From Blautia hansenii (lineage in GTDB: Bacteria > Bacillota > Clostridia > Lachnospirales > Lachnospiraceae): a stretch of DNA of 64,000 bases. Under the pieces are notes generated by a model. The model was not told where the DNA came from, did not search any database, and saw nothing but the letters and a program-made list of their open reading frames with translations. Where the stretch lies: contig NZ_JAAITA010000001.1 in the NCBI RefSeq assembly GCF_013304445.1, forward strand, positions 310,001-374,000, written 5' to 3'. Position numbers and translations under genes: made by a program. The number at the start of each line of letters is the position of its first letter. Within the stretch, counting starts at the first letter, position 1. Positions 25,900 to 33,670 of the stretch are shown here, piece by piece.

Positions 25900-27131
25900 A
25901 CCGGGCCGGGAAAAAACCAAGGATAAAGAGAGGGACATGCTCCGTGTGGAGAAAAAAACTGCTTCTGGCGGGAATCTGCCTGTGCGTAGGTTGGAACCTT
26001 TCCGGAAAAGAAGTTTTTGCAGCAGCGGAACAGGAGGAGCAGAAAGGGGAAGAAGAACTTTCTGAGAAACAGCAGGAAGCCCAGGAAAAACTTTTGGAAG
26101 GGCTGGAATTGGGACAAATGCAGGAGGCGGTCAATGAACTTCTGGGAGAGGAAACCTTCAACATTAGGGAAAGTCTGGCTTCCGTTCTGAAAGAAGGGCG
26201 GCTGTTTAGCAAAGAGGGAGTGAAAGAAATCGGGAAAGCTTTTTTGAAAAGTCATTTGTCTGTACAGAAGCAGACAGTAGTGCAGATTTTACTTCTGGTG
26301 CTTGCGGCCTCTCTGTTTTCTAATTTTGCCAATGCCTTTGGGAAGGGGCAGACCGGGGAAGTCAGCTTTTATGTGGTGTATCTGCTGCTTTTGGTGCTTC
26401 TTATTCATACCTTTGGCAGTATGGGAGAGGAACTTTCAAAAAGCCTGCAAGGGTTTGTCCTTTTTATGAAAGCACTGATTCCATCCTATTTTCTGGCAGT
26501 CACTGCCGCTGCAGGTTCTGCCAGCGCCATGGTGTTTTACGAAACCGTGCTGCTGGTCATTTATCTGGTACAGGCCGTGCTGCTGAAGCTGATTCTTCCG
26601 GGAATCCATGCCTATGTACTCATATCCATGATTAATTTCATCCACAAAGAGGAACTGCTTTCCCGCATGGCAGAACTCTTCAAAACTTTGCTGGAATGGG
26701 GGCTGAATGGCTGTACGGCTTTTGTTATCGGCATGCAGGTGATACAAAATATGATAAGCCCGGCAGTGGATTCCCTGAAAAGGGATATGCTGGGGAAAGC
26801 GGCAGCAGCTATTCCCGGTGTGGGAAATGCCATAGATGGTGTGACAGAGGTGGCCCTTGGCACAGCCGTGTTAATCCGAAATTCTCTGGGGGTTCTGGGC
26901 ATGGCCGTGCTGCTGCTGTTGGGGCTGGTTCCTCTGGTGAGACTTGGCATTTCCACCCTGTTATATAAACTTTTGGCAGCCTTGGTGCAGCCGGTGTCCG
27001 ATAAGAGGATGACCGGCTGCCTGCAGGCTATGGGGGATGGCTGCAGACTGCTTTTGCGGATGCTGTTTACAGCGGAACTGATGCTGTTGATTACCATAGC
27101 TGTTTTGACGGTTTCTTTTGCAAATCATTAG
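25896..27131 (+). CDS. spoIIIAE: Stage III sporulation protein AE
   Basis: A 411-residue protein with an N-terminal signal peptide (hydrophobic stretch about 21-40 with VFAAAE as a likely cleavage region), an acidic external segment and a polytopic membrane domain. It is the largest membrane component of the channel. The internal LKRDMLGKAAAAIPGVGNAI region is conserved in the family. Starts in the spoIIIAD stop codon. Confidence 0.94.
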   Translation: MNRAGKKPRIKRGTCSVWRKKLLLAGICLCVGWNLSGKEVFAAAEQEEQKGEEELSEKQQEAQEKLLEGLELGQMQEAVNELLGEETFNIRESLASVLKEGRLFSKEGVKEIGKAFLKSHLSVQKQTVVQILLLVLAASLFSNFANAFGKGQTGEVSFYVVYLLLLVLLIHTFGSMGEELSKSLQGFVLFMKALIPSYFLAVTAAAGSASAMVFYETVLLVIYLVQAVLLKLILPGIHAYVLISMINFIHKEELLSRMAELFKTLLEWGLNGCTAFVIGMQVIQNMISPAVDSLKRDMLGKAAAAIPGVGNAIDGVTEVALGTAVLIRNSLGVLGMAVLLLLGLVPLVRLGISTLLYKLLAALVQPVSDKRMTGCLQAMGDGCRLLLRMLFTAELMLLITIAVLTVSFANH

Positions 27132-27161
27132 CAGGGCAAAAGCCCGGAGAGAGGGTGAAAC

Positions 27162-27461
27162 ATGGAAGCGCTGTATGCCTGGCTGGAAAGTCTGATTTGT
27201 TATTTTATTCTGCTTTTTGCAGTGATGAATTGTCTGCCTGACAACAGCTATAGAAAATACATTCAGTACTACATGGGGCTGCTGCTCATTCTGGTGGTGT
27301 TATCGCCCCTTTTGCATTTATCTGGTATGGAAGGGCAGATAGCTGCTTATACAAAAGAATTCCAGGAGGAAGCACAGGAATGGGAAGAAAAAGCAGAAAC
27401 CTGGGAAAGGGAGTGGCAGGAGGAGGCAGGGATTATCGAGGGGCAGGAGGTAGTGCCATGA
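27162..27461 (+). CDS. spoIIIAF: Stage III sporulation protein AF, short form
   Basis: A 99-residue protein with two membrane helices (about 12-28 and 36-54; YYMGLLLILVVLSPLL is the typical second helix), then about 45 Glu/Lys/Trp-rich residues that look coiled-coil. The soluble ring-building domain of SpoIIIAF from Bacillus (about 200 residues in all) is absent. There is no room for it: spoIIIAG starts in its stop codon (ATGA) and I see no frameshift. Identity rests on position and the N-terminal half. Confidence 0.85.
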   Translation: MEALYAWLESLICYFILLFAVMNCLPDNSYRKYIQYYMGLLLILVVLSPLLHLSGMEGQIAAYTKEFQEEAQEWEEKAETWEREWQEEAGIIEGQEVVP

Positions 27462-27931
27462 AAGCATGGAAAGATATGATGAAGAAAGAAAATCTGGTGG
27501 TGCTTCTTATCCTGGGACTGCTTTTGCTGGTACTGGCCCTTCCCACGGAAAAGACAGACCGGCAAAATGCCAAAAAGGAGGTGGAAATCGCACAGACAGG
27601 TACGGCAGAAAACTGGCAGCAGGAAATGGAAAGACAGCTGCAGGAGATACTGGAACAAGTGGAAGGTGTGGGAGAAACCAGGGTCTTTCTCACTTGCCAA
27701 AGCAGCAGCAGGAAAATCGTAGAAAAGGACGAAACGGAAACGGTGTATGAAAAGGATGCAAAGGGCACGCAACAGCCTTATGTGGCTTCTGAGGAATACC
27801 CCCGGGTAACCGGTGTCCTCATTGTGGCAAAGGGTGGGGGAAATCCTGTGGTTGTGGGGAATATTCAGGCGGCAGTCGAGGCATTATTTCAGGTAGAACC
27901 CCATAAAATTAAAGTAATGAAAATGAATTAG
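27458..27931 (+). CDS. spoIIIAG: Stage III sporulation protein AG
   Basis: A 157-residue protein with one N-terminal membrane helix (about 13-30) and an external domain containing the GVGETRVFLT and RVTGVLIVAKGG segments of SpoIIIAG, which forms the large ring of the feeding channel. ATG 27458 is preferred since AGGAGG lies seven bases ahead; longer frames have no site. It overlaps the spoIIIAF stop. Confidence 0.93.
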   Translation: MKAWKDMMKKENLVVLLILGLLLLVLALPTEKTDRQNAKKEVEIAQTGTAENWQQEMERQLQEILEQVEGVGETRVFLTCQSSSRKIVEKDETETVYEKDAKGTQQPYVASEEYPRVTGVLIVAKGGGNPVVVGNIQAAVEALFQVEPHKIKVMKMN

Positions 27932-27943
27932 AGGAGAATGTGC

Positions 27944-28666
27944 ATGAAAAAAATCTTCAGGAAAAATCAGGTTATCATTACAGCCCTGGCAATCATGATT
28001 GCTGCGGCAGGGTACATCAATTATTCAGATAATCATCTGGGTATTGATAAGACGCTGAAGAAGAGTGACGCAGACACTGCCGAGACCTCCGCTGCGGATA
28101 CAGACGGAATCGTAGAGGAAATCGAAAGTCTGGATTATGATATCACAGACGAGAGCGCCCTTTTAGAGGAAAACAGCAAAGCAGCAGAAGGGGAAGAGGT
28201 GCAGCCAAAGGAAGGGGAAGAAAAAGAAACGGCCAGTGCGGAAGGAGAGACAGACGTGCAGACAGAAACTCCGGGAGAAGCTGTGCTGACAGGGGCTTCC
28301 GGCTTTGTGGCAGAGGCCAAGGTCAGCAGAGAGCAGGTGCGCTCGGCCAATAAGGAAACCCTTCTGGAAATCATTAATAATGAGAACCTGGGAGAAGAAC
28401 AGAAGCAGGAGGCTGTAAATTCTATGGTGAACATGACCAATCTGGCAGAGCAGGAATCCGCAGCAGAACTTCTTTTAGATGCCCAGGGCTTTGCAGATGT
28501 GGTGGTAAATCTGACGGGAGACAGTGCGGATGTCATTGTGCCTCAGGAATATATGGAGGATGCCAAAAGAGCCCAGATAGAGGATATTGTGAAGCGCAAA
28601 ACCAGCGTGGCGGCAGAAAATATTGTTATCACACCATTGGATGGGGGAACACAGGAAAATGAATAG
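27944..28666 (+). CDS. spoIIIAH: Stage III sporulation protein AH
   Basis: A 240-residue protein with one N-terminal membrane helix, a long acidic low-complexity linker (about 35-110) and a C-terminal YscJ/FliF-like domain (EQKQEAVNSMVNMTN, AKRAQIEDIVKRKT). SpoIIIAH meets forespore SpoIIQ across the septal space. ATG 27944 has GAGGAG seven bases ahead; ATG 27938 is only one base from it. Last gene of the operon; no terminator is evident before prfC. Confidence 0.93.
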   Translation: MKKIFRKNQVIITALAIMIAAAGYINYSDNHLGIDKTLKKSDADTAETSAADTDGIVEEIESLDYDITDESALLEENSKAAEGEEVQPKEGEEKETASAEGETDVQTETPGEAVLTGASGFVAEAKVSREQVRSANKETLLEIINNENLGEEQKQEAVNSMVNMTNLAEQESAAELLLDAQGFADVVVNLTGDSADVIVPQEYMEDAKRAQIEDIVKRKTSVAAENIVITPLDGGTQENE

Positions 28667-28682
28667 TTGTGCATAAAGCCCC

Positions 28683-28711
28683 TTGACACACATTTCAACG
28701 TATACTAAAAT
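28683..28711 (+). promoter_or_regulatory. Sigma-A promoter of prfC
   Basis: TTGACA at 28683-28688, a 17-base spacer and TAAAAT at 28706-28711, so prfC can be expressed during growth independently of spoIIIA. Confidence 0.85.
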
Positions 28712-28748
28712 AGCGTCAGTGTGCTATATGAGAGAAGGAGGGCCAAAC

Positions 28749-30341
28749 GTGGCTGACTATACCAAAGAAATTACAAAAAGACGTACATTTGCAATTATTT
28801 CCCATCCGGATGCCGGTAAAACAACCCTTACCGAGAAGTTTCTTCTTTACGGAGGGGCTATTAATCTTGCGGGAAGTGTAAAGGGCAAGGCAACGGCCCG
28901 CCATGCGGTTTCTGACTGGATGGAAATAGAAAAGGAAAGAGGTATTTCCGTAACCTCTTCTGTATTGCAGTTTAATTATGATGGCTATTGCATCAACATA
29001 TTGGATACTCCCGGACACCAGGACTTCTCAGAGGATACCTATCGTACTCTGATGGCGGCGGATTCAGCGGTTATGGTAATTGATGCTTCCAAAGGTGTGG
29101 AGGCCCAGACCAGAAAGCTGTTTAAAGTCTGCGCAATGCGCCATATTCCTATTTTTACGTTTATCAACAAACTGGACAGAGATGCAAACGACACCTTTGA
29201 CCTTTTAGATGACATTGAGAAGGAACTTGGAATCCCTACCTGTCCGGTGAACTGGCCTATTGGTTCCGGCAAGAAGTTCCGCGGCGTATACGACAGGGAG
29301 ACCGGGAAAGTCCTTACTTTTTCCGATACCATGAAGGGAACAAAAGAGGGAATTGAGGAGGAAATCGGCATTGACGAGGCCCGCCTTGACGAGGTCTTAG
29401 ACCCGGAGCAGAAAGAGCAGCTTTTAGAGGAAATCGAACTTTTAGACGGTGCCAGTGCGGAGTTTGACCAGAAACTGGTGGATGAAGGAAAACTTTCTCC
29501 GGTATGCTTTGGTTCTGCGCTTACCAATTTTGGTGTGGAAACCTTTTTGAAGCATTTCCTGAAAATGACTTCCAGTCCCCTGCCGAGAAAAGCAGACATC
29601 GGAGAAATCGACCCCATGAAGGAGGATTTTTCTGCGTTTGTCTTTAAAATTCAGGCCAACATGAATAAAAACCACAGGGACAGAATTGCGTTTATGCGCA
29701 TCTGCTCCGGTAAGTTTGAGGCTTCCAAAGAAGTGTTCCATGTCCAGGGCAATAAGAAAATGCGCCTTTCCCAGCCGCAGCAGATGATGGCGCAGGACCG
29801 TCATGTGGTGGAAGAGGCTTATGCAGGAGATATTATCGGTGTCTTTGATCCTGGTATTTTCTCTATTGGAGATACGGTATGCTCACCGGGGAAAAAATTC
29901 CAGTACGAGGGTATTCCTACCTTTGCGCCTGAGCATTTTGCCAGAGTCCGTTTGCTGGACAGCATGAAGAGAAAGCAGTTTGTAAAGGGAATCAACCAGA
30001 TTGCCCAGGAAGGTGCCATTCAGATTTTCCAGGAAATCATGGGCGGTATGGAAGAAATCATTGTAGGCGTAGTAGGCGTCCTGCAGTTTGACGTTTTGAA
30101 ATACCGTCTGGAAAACGAGTACAATGTAGACATTCGTCTGGAAAACCTGCCTTACGAGCATATCCGCTGGATTGAGAACAAGGAAGAGGTGGACGTAAAA
30201 GCCCTCACCGGAACTTCGGACATGAAGAAGGTGATGGATATGAAGGGAAATCCGCTTCTGCTGTTTATCAACAGCTGGAGTATCGGCATGACCCTGGACA
30301 GAAACGAAGGCCTTGTGCTGGCGGAATTTTCCAGAAATTAA
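28749..30341 (+). CDS. prfC: Peptide chain release factor 3
   Basis: A 530-residue translational GTPase that recycles RF1/RF2 from the ribosome. G domain motifs: SHPDAGKTTLTEK (G1), DTPGHQDFSEDT (G3) and NKLD (G4). The EF-G-like domains II and III follow, giving normal family length. The GTG at 28749 is chosen because GAAGGAGG lies six bases ahead; an ATG at 28728 would place that site inside the gene. It is inserted between spoIIIA and the yqhY-nusB run. Confidence 0.94.
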   Translation: MADYTKEITKRRTFAIISHPDAGKTTLTEKFLLYGGAINLAGSVKGKATARHAVSDWMEIEKERGISVTSSVLQFNYDGYCINILDTPGHQDFSEDTYRTLMAADSAVMVIDASKGVEAQTRKLFKVCAMRHIPIFTFINKLDRDANDTFDLLDDIEKELGIPTCPVNWPIGSGKKFRGVYDRETGKVLTFSDTMKGTKEGIEEEIGIDEARLDEVLDPEQKEQLLEEIELLDGASAEFDQKLVDEGKLSPVCFGSALTNFGVETFLKHFLKMTSSPLPRKADIGEIDPMKEDFSAFVFKIQANMNKNHRDRIAFMRICSGKFEASKEVFHVQGNKKMRLSQPQQMMAQDRHVVEEAYAGDIIGVFDPGIFSIGDTVCSPGKKFQYEGIPTFAPEHFARVRLLDSMKRKQFVKGINQIAQEGAIQIFQEIMGGMEEIIVGVVGVLQFDVLKYRLENEYNVDIRLENLPYEHIRWIENKEEVDVKALTGTSDMKKVMDMKGNPLLLFINSWSIGMTLDRNEGLVLAEFSRN

Positions 30342-30355
30342 GAAAAGAAGTGAGA

Positions 30356-30401
30356 AAAAGCGGTTTTTTACGGGAAAAGTAAAAAACCGCTTTTCATTTT
30401 T
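30356..30401 (+). terminator. Terminator of prfC
   Basis: AAAAGCGGTTTTTTAC (30356-30371) pairs perfectly with GTAAAAAACCGCTTTT (30379-30394) around a seven-base loop, followed by a T-rich tail. Confidence 0.93.
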
Positions 30402-30419
30402 GCAGGGATTTGGTATAAT
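30391..30419 (+). promoter_or_regulatory. Promoter of the Asp23-family gene
   Basis: Perfect TATAAT at 30414-30419 with TTTTCA at 30391-30396 as a weak -35 and a 17-base spacer. The -35 overlaps the tail of the prfC terminator. Confidence 0.6.
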
Positions 30420-30454
30420 AAGAAGCAGGATATTTCCTATAGGAGGTTTGAAAA

Positions 30455-30835
30455 ATGGCGGAAGACAGAAACAGATATAAAATACATGACAATGGTTCTC
30501 TTGGGGAAGTACAGATTGCAGATGAGGTAGTAGCGATTATTGCAGGACTGGCAGCGACAGAAGTGGAAGGTGTCGGTTCCATGGCTGGAAATATTACAAA
30601 CGAACTGGTTGGAAAACTGGGTATGAAAAACCTTTCCAGAGGTGTGAAGGTAGATGTTCTGGAAGATGTAGTCTGTGTGGATTTGGCCCTGAATATTGAG
30701 TATGGATACAATATTTTAGAGACCAGCAAGAAGGTACAGGAGAGAGTAAAAACTGCCATTGAAAACATGACAGGACTGACTGTTTCCGATGTCAACGTGC
30801 GGATTGCAAGCGTTGAAATTGACAAGACTAAATAG
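30455..30835 (+). CDS. Asp23/Gls24-family protein (YqhY-like)
   Basis: A 126-residue alkaline-shock-type protein. The core IADEVVAIIAGLAATEVEGV and the C-terminal VNVRIASV are typical. In Bacillus the homologue yqhY lies next to accBC and nusB and has been linked to control of acetyl-CoA carboxylase; here it keeps the nusB neighbour while the acc genes are elsewhere. AGGAGG precedes ATG 30455. Confidence 0.92.
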   Translation: MAEDRNRYKIHDNGSLGEVQIADEVVAIIAGLAATEVEGVGSMAGNITNELVGKLGMKNLSRGVKVDVLEDVVCVDLALNIEYGYNILETSKKVQERVKTAIENMTGLTVSDVNVRIASVEIDKTK

Positions 30836-30868
30836 TTCATTGACAAGTGAAAAAGCAAAAAGCGGGAG

Positions 30869-30900
30869 ATAAGGTGTCTTTTTCAGAGGCACCTTATTTT
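30869..30900 (+). terminator. Hairpin terminator after the Asp23-family gene
   Basis: ATAAGGTG (30869-30876) pairs with CACCTTAT (30890-30897), followed by TTTT. A leaky terminator, since no strong promoter is seen before nusB. Confidence 0.7.
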
Positions 30901-30935
30901 AAACTACAGCAGAAAAAGACAATACGGAGGAATAT

Positions 30936-31343
30936 ATGGGAAGACGAGAAATGCGGGAGCATATTTTTAAGCTGCTTTTTTTAAACGAATTTAACGGAAC
31001 AGAGGAAATGCCGCAGCAGATACAGCTGTATTTTGACGGCTTAGAGGACTTAAATCCGGTAGAGCAGGCTTATATGGAAAATAAGTATGCCAAAATTACA
31101 GAGCGCCTGGAAGAACTGGACAGTATTCTCAATGAAAAGAGTGCAGGCTGGAAGACCAAACGAATGAGCAAGGTGGATTTGAATATTCTGCGTCTGGCAG
31201 TATATGAGATGAAATATGACGAGGATGTTCCTGTAAAGGTTGCGATTAATGAAGCAATAGAAATCAGCAAAAGCTTCGGCGGGGAGGATTCTGCTTCTTT
31301 TGTAAACGGAGTTTTAGGAAAAATTGCAAGGGAAAGTTTATGA
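30936..31343 (+). CDS. nusB: Transcription antitermination factor NusB
   Basis: A 135-residue all-helical RNA-binding protein that works with NusE in rRNA antitermination. Conserved MGRREMREHIFKLLF, the R/K-rich RMSKVDLNILRLAVYEM and the C-terminal FVNGVLGKI are present. GGAGG precedes ATG 30936. It overlaps xseA by four bases; the folD gene found between nusB and xseA in Bacillus is absent here. Confidence 0.95.
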   Translation: MGRREMREHIFKLLFLNEFNGTEEMPQQIQLYFDGLEDLNPVEQAYMENKYAKITERLEELDSILNEKSAGWKTKRMSKVDLNILRLAVYEMKYDEDVPVKVAINEAIEISKSFGGEDSASFVNGVLGKIARESL

Positions 31344-32551
31344 ACAGTATTTATTCCGTAGGACAGGTAAATAATTATATCAGAACCATGTTTGACCAGG
31401 ATTTTATGCTGAATAAAATCTACATCAAAGGCGAGGTTTCCAACTGTAAGTACCATACCTCCGGACATATTTATTTTTCCCTGAAAGATGAAAGCGGCAC
31501 AATTTCCTGCGTCATGTTTGCGGGCCAGCGGAAAGGTCTGGGCTTTGCCATGAAAAACGGGGATAAGGTGGTGGCCGGCGGCAGCGTCAGCGTTTACGAA
31601 AGAGACGGTAAGTACCAGCTCTATGCCAGAGAAATCACCCTGGAGGGTGCCGGACTTTTGTACGAGCGGTTTCTGGCAATGAAAAAGGAACTGGAAGAAA
31701 TGGGAATGTTTGCGCCGGAATACAAACAGCCCATTCCTGTCTGGGCAAAAAAAGTAGGCATAGTGACTGCGACCACAGGGGCGGCAGTGCAGGATATCCG
31801 CACCGTGGCAGGCAGGAGAAATCCCTATGTGCAGCTGATTCTCTACCCGGCTCTGGTGCAGGGCGAGGGCGCAAAGGAAAGCATTGTAAGAGGTATCGAA
31901 GTCCTGGATGATTACGGTGTAGACGTGATTATTGTGGGAAGAGGCGGCGGTTCTATTGAAGATTTGTGGGCTTTTAATGAGGAAGAAGTGGCAAGGGCCA
32001 TTTTCAACTGCCGAACCCCTATTATCTCTGCGGTAGGACATGAAACGGATACCACCATTGCGGACTTCGCAGCAGATTTGCGGGCTCCTACGCCTTCCGC
32101 GGCGGCGGAGCTGGCTGTGGCAGATGTGCGCGTGCTTTTCAACCAGCTTTTAAGTGCAAAACAGAAACTGATGCAGACCATGGACAACCAGATGTTTTGG
32201 ATGCGCCAGAGAGTGGAGAAGTACGGGACAAAGCTGGAATATTTAAGTCCGGCAAGACAGATACAGGAAAAACGCACCCGGCTTTTGCAGGCAGAAGACC
32301 GGATGTACAGCGCTATGGAAAATCAGATTTTCCGCGCCCGTCAGAATCTGGGAATTTATATTGAACGCATGAAGGGCTTATCGCCCCTGGATAAACTGAA
32401 GCAGGGATTTTCTTATGTGGAAAATGGAAAAGGTCATGCAGTTACCCACGTTTCACAGGTAACAGGAGGCGAAGTGCTGCAGATTCAGGTGACAGACGGA
32501 AGAATTCAGGCCAAAGTGCTTGGTACGAAACAGGAGGAGAGAGGAGTTTGA
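31340..32551 (+). CDS. xseA: Exodeoxyribonuclease VII large subunit
   Basis: A 403-residue catalytic subunit that degrades single-stranded DNA. An N-terminal OB fold (about 5-100) is followed by the nuclease domain with GRGGGSIEDLWAFNEE and VGHETDTTIADFAADLRAPTPS-type segments (about 200-250), then a coiled-coil region that holds the small subunit. Starts within the nusB stop codon and lies one base before xseB. Confidence 0.95.
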   Translation: MNSIYSVGQVNNYIRTMFDQDFMLNKIYIKGEVSNCKYHTSGHIYFSLKDESGTISCVMFAGQRKGLGFAMKNGDKVVAGGSVSVYERDGKYQLYAREITLEGAGLLYERFLAMKKELEEMGMFAPEYKQPIPVWAKKVGIVTATTGAAVQDIRTVAGRRNPYVQLILYPALVQGEGAKESIVRGIEVLDDYGVDVIIVGRGGGSIEDLWAFNEEEVARAIFNCRTPIISAVGHETDTTIADFAADLRAPTPSAAAELAVADVRVLFNQLLSAKQKLMQTMDNQMFWMRQRVEKYGTKLEYLSPARQIQEKRTRLLQAEDRMYSAMENQIFRARQNLGIYIERMKGLSPLDKLKQGFSYVENGKGHAVTHVSQVTGGEVLQIQVTDGRIQAKVLGTKQEERGV

Positions 32552-32552
32552 A

Positions 32553-32777
32553 ATGGCAGAGACAGAGAACAGAAACCAGGAAATGACCATGGAAGAAGCT
32601 CTGAAGGAATTAGACGGGATTGTAGAACGTCTGGAGAGCAGAGAGATTTCCCTGGAGGACTCCTTTGCTTTATATCAGAAAGGGATGGAACTGCTGCGGC
32701 AGTGCGGCAGCAAAATTGACACTGTTGAGAAAAAAATGCTCAAACTGAATGAAGATGGTGAGTTAAGTGAATTTTAA
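32553..32777 (+). CDS. xseB: Exodeoxyribonuclease VII small subunit
   Basis: A 74-residue helical protein (MEEALKELDGIVERLESREISLEDSF is cut here to its hallmark LEDSFALYQKG) that binds the XseA coiled coil. ATG 32553 lies just after the xseA stop codon with GAGGAG upstream. Its last 11 bases overlap ispA. Confidence 0.93.
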   Translation: MAETENRNQEMTMEEALKELDGIVERLESREISLEDSFALYQKGMELLRQCGSKIDTVEKKMLKLNEDGELSEF

Positions 32778-33657
32778 AGAAGAACTGAAACAGAAAACAG
32801 CCCGGGCAGAACAGGTGATTGCTTCTTTTCTGCCAAAAGAAGAGGGCTTTGCAAAGCATATGGCAGAAGCAATGAACTACAGCATGCGGGCAGGCGGAAA
32901 GCGGCTGCGGCCTGTGTTTATGGCAGAAATGTATGAGCTTCTGGGGGGAACGGGAGAAGTTATCCGTCCCTTTATGGCGGCTATGGAGATGATTCACACC
33001 CATTCTCTGATTCATGATGACCTTCCGGCTCTTGACAATGATGAATACAGGAGAGGGAAGAAAACCACCCATGTGGTGTTCGGTGAGTCGGCGGCTATTC
33101 TGGCAGGAGACGCTCTTTTAAACTATGCTTATGAGACCGCTTTTCGCGCCTTTGACCTGGCAAAAGGAGAGAAGGAACTTCGCCGGACAGCCAGGGCTTT
33201 GGAGATTCTGGGAGAAAAAACGGGAATCAAGGGCATGTTGGGAGGACAGGGAGCAGACGTGGAAAATGACGGTAAGCCGCTCTCAAAGGATATGCTGGAT
33301 TTTATTTATGAAAATAAGACTTCTGCGCTGATTGAGGCTTCGCTTATGATTGGAGCGGTGCTGGCCGGAACAGAGGATATGGTAAAAATAGAGAAAATCG
33401 GCAGCTGCATTGGTCTGGCTTTTCAGATTCAGGACGATATTCTGGATGTGACAAGCAGCCGGGAAGAACTGGGAAAACCAGTGGGCAGTGACGCCAAAAA
33501 CAACAAGACCACATATGTGACCTTAGAAGGAATTGAAAAAGCGGGAGAGGAAGTAAAGCGTCGGACAGAAATGGCTATAGAGCTTCTCGATGACCTTCCG
33601 GGAGAAAAGGAATTTTTGAAGGAGCTGTTTCTTTCTCTTTGCACCCGCAGAAAATAG
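32767..33657 (+). CDS. ispA: Farnesyl/geranyl diphosphate synthase
   Basis: A 296-residue trans-prenyl transferase that condenses IPP with allylic diphosphates. The first Asp-rich motif is DDLPALD (about 82-88), the second QDDILD (about 220), and GGKRLRP is the N-terminal IPP-binding segment. It starts at GTG 32767 inside xseB, which indicates coupled translation. Directly followed by dxs, the first enzyme of the same isoprenoid route. Confidence 0.95.
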   Translation: MNFKEELKQKTARAEQVIASFLPKEEGFAKHMAEAMNYSMRAGGKRLRPVFMAEMYELLGGTGEVIRPFMAAMEMIHTHSLIHDDLPALDNDEYRRGKKTTHVVFGESAAILAGDALLNYAYETAFRAFDLAKGEKELRRTARALEILGEKTGIKGMLGGQGADVENDGKPLSKDMLDFIYENKTSALIEASLMIGAVLAGTEDMVKIEKIGSCIGLAFQIQDDILDVTSSREELGKPVGSDAKNNKTTYVTLEGIEKAGEEVKRRTEMAIELLDDLPGEKEFLKELFLSLCTRRK

Positions 33658-33670
33658 AGGTGCACGATAC

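Noticed and set aside
31070-32041. 323-codon minus-strand frame across nusB and xseA
   Set aside because: Both plus-strand genes have full family motifs; the frame has no ribosome site or domain.
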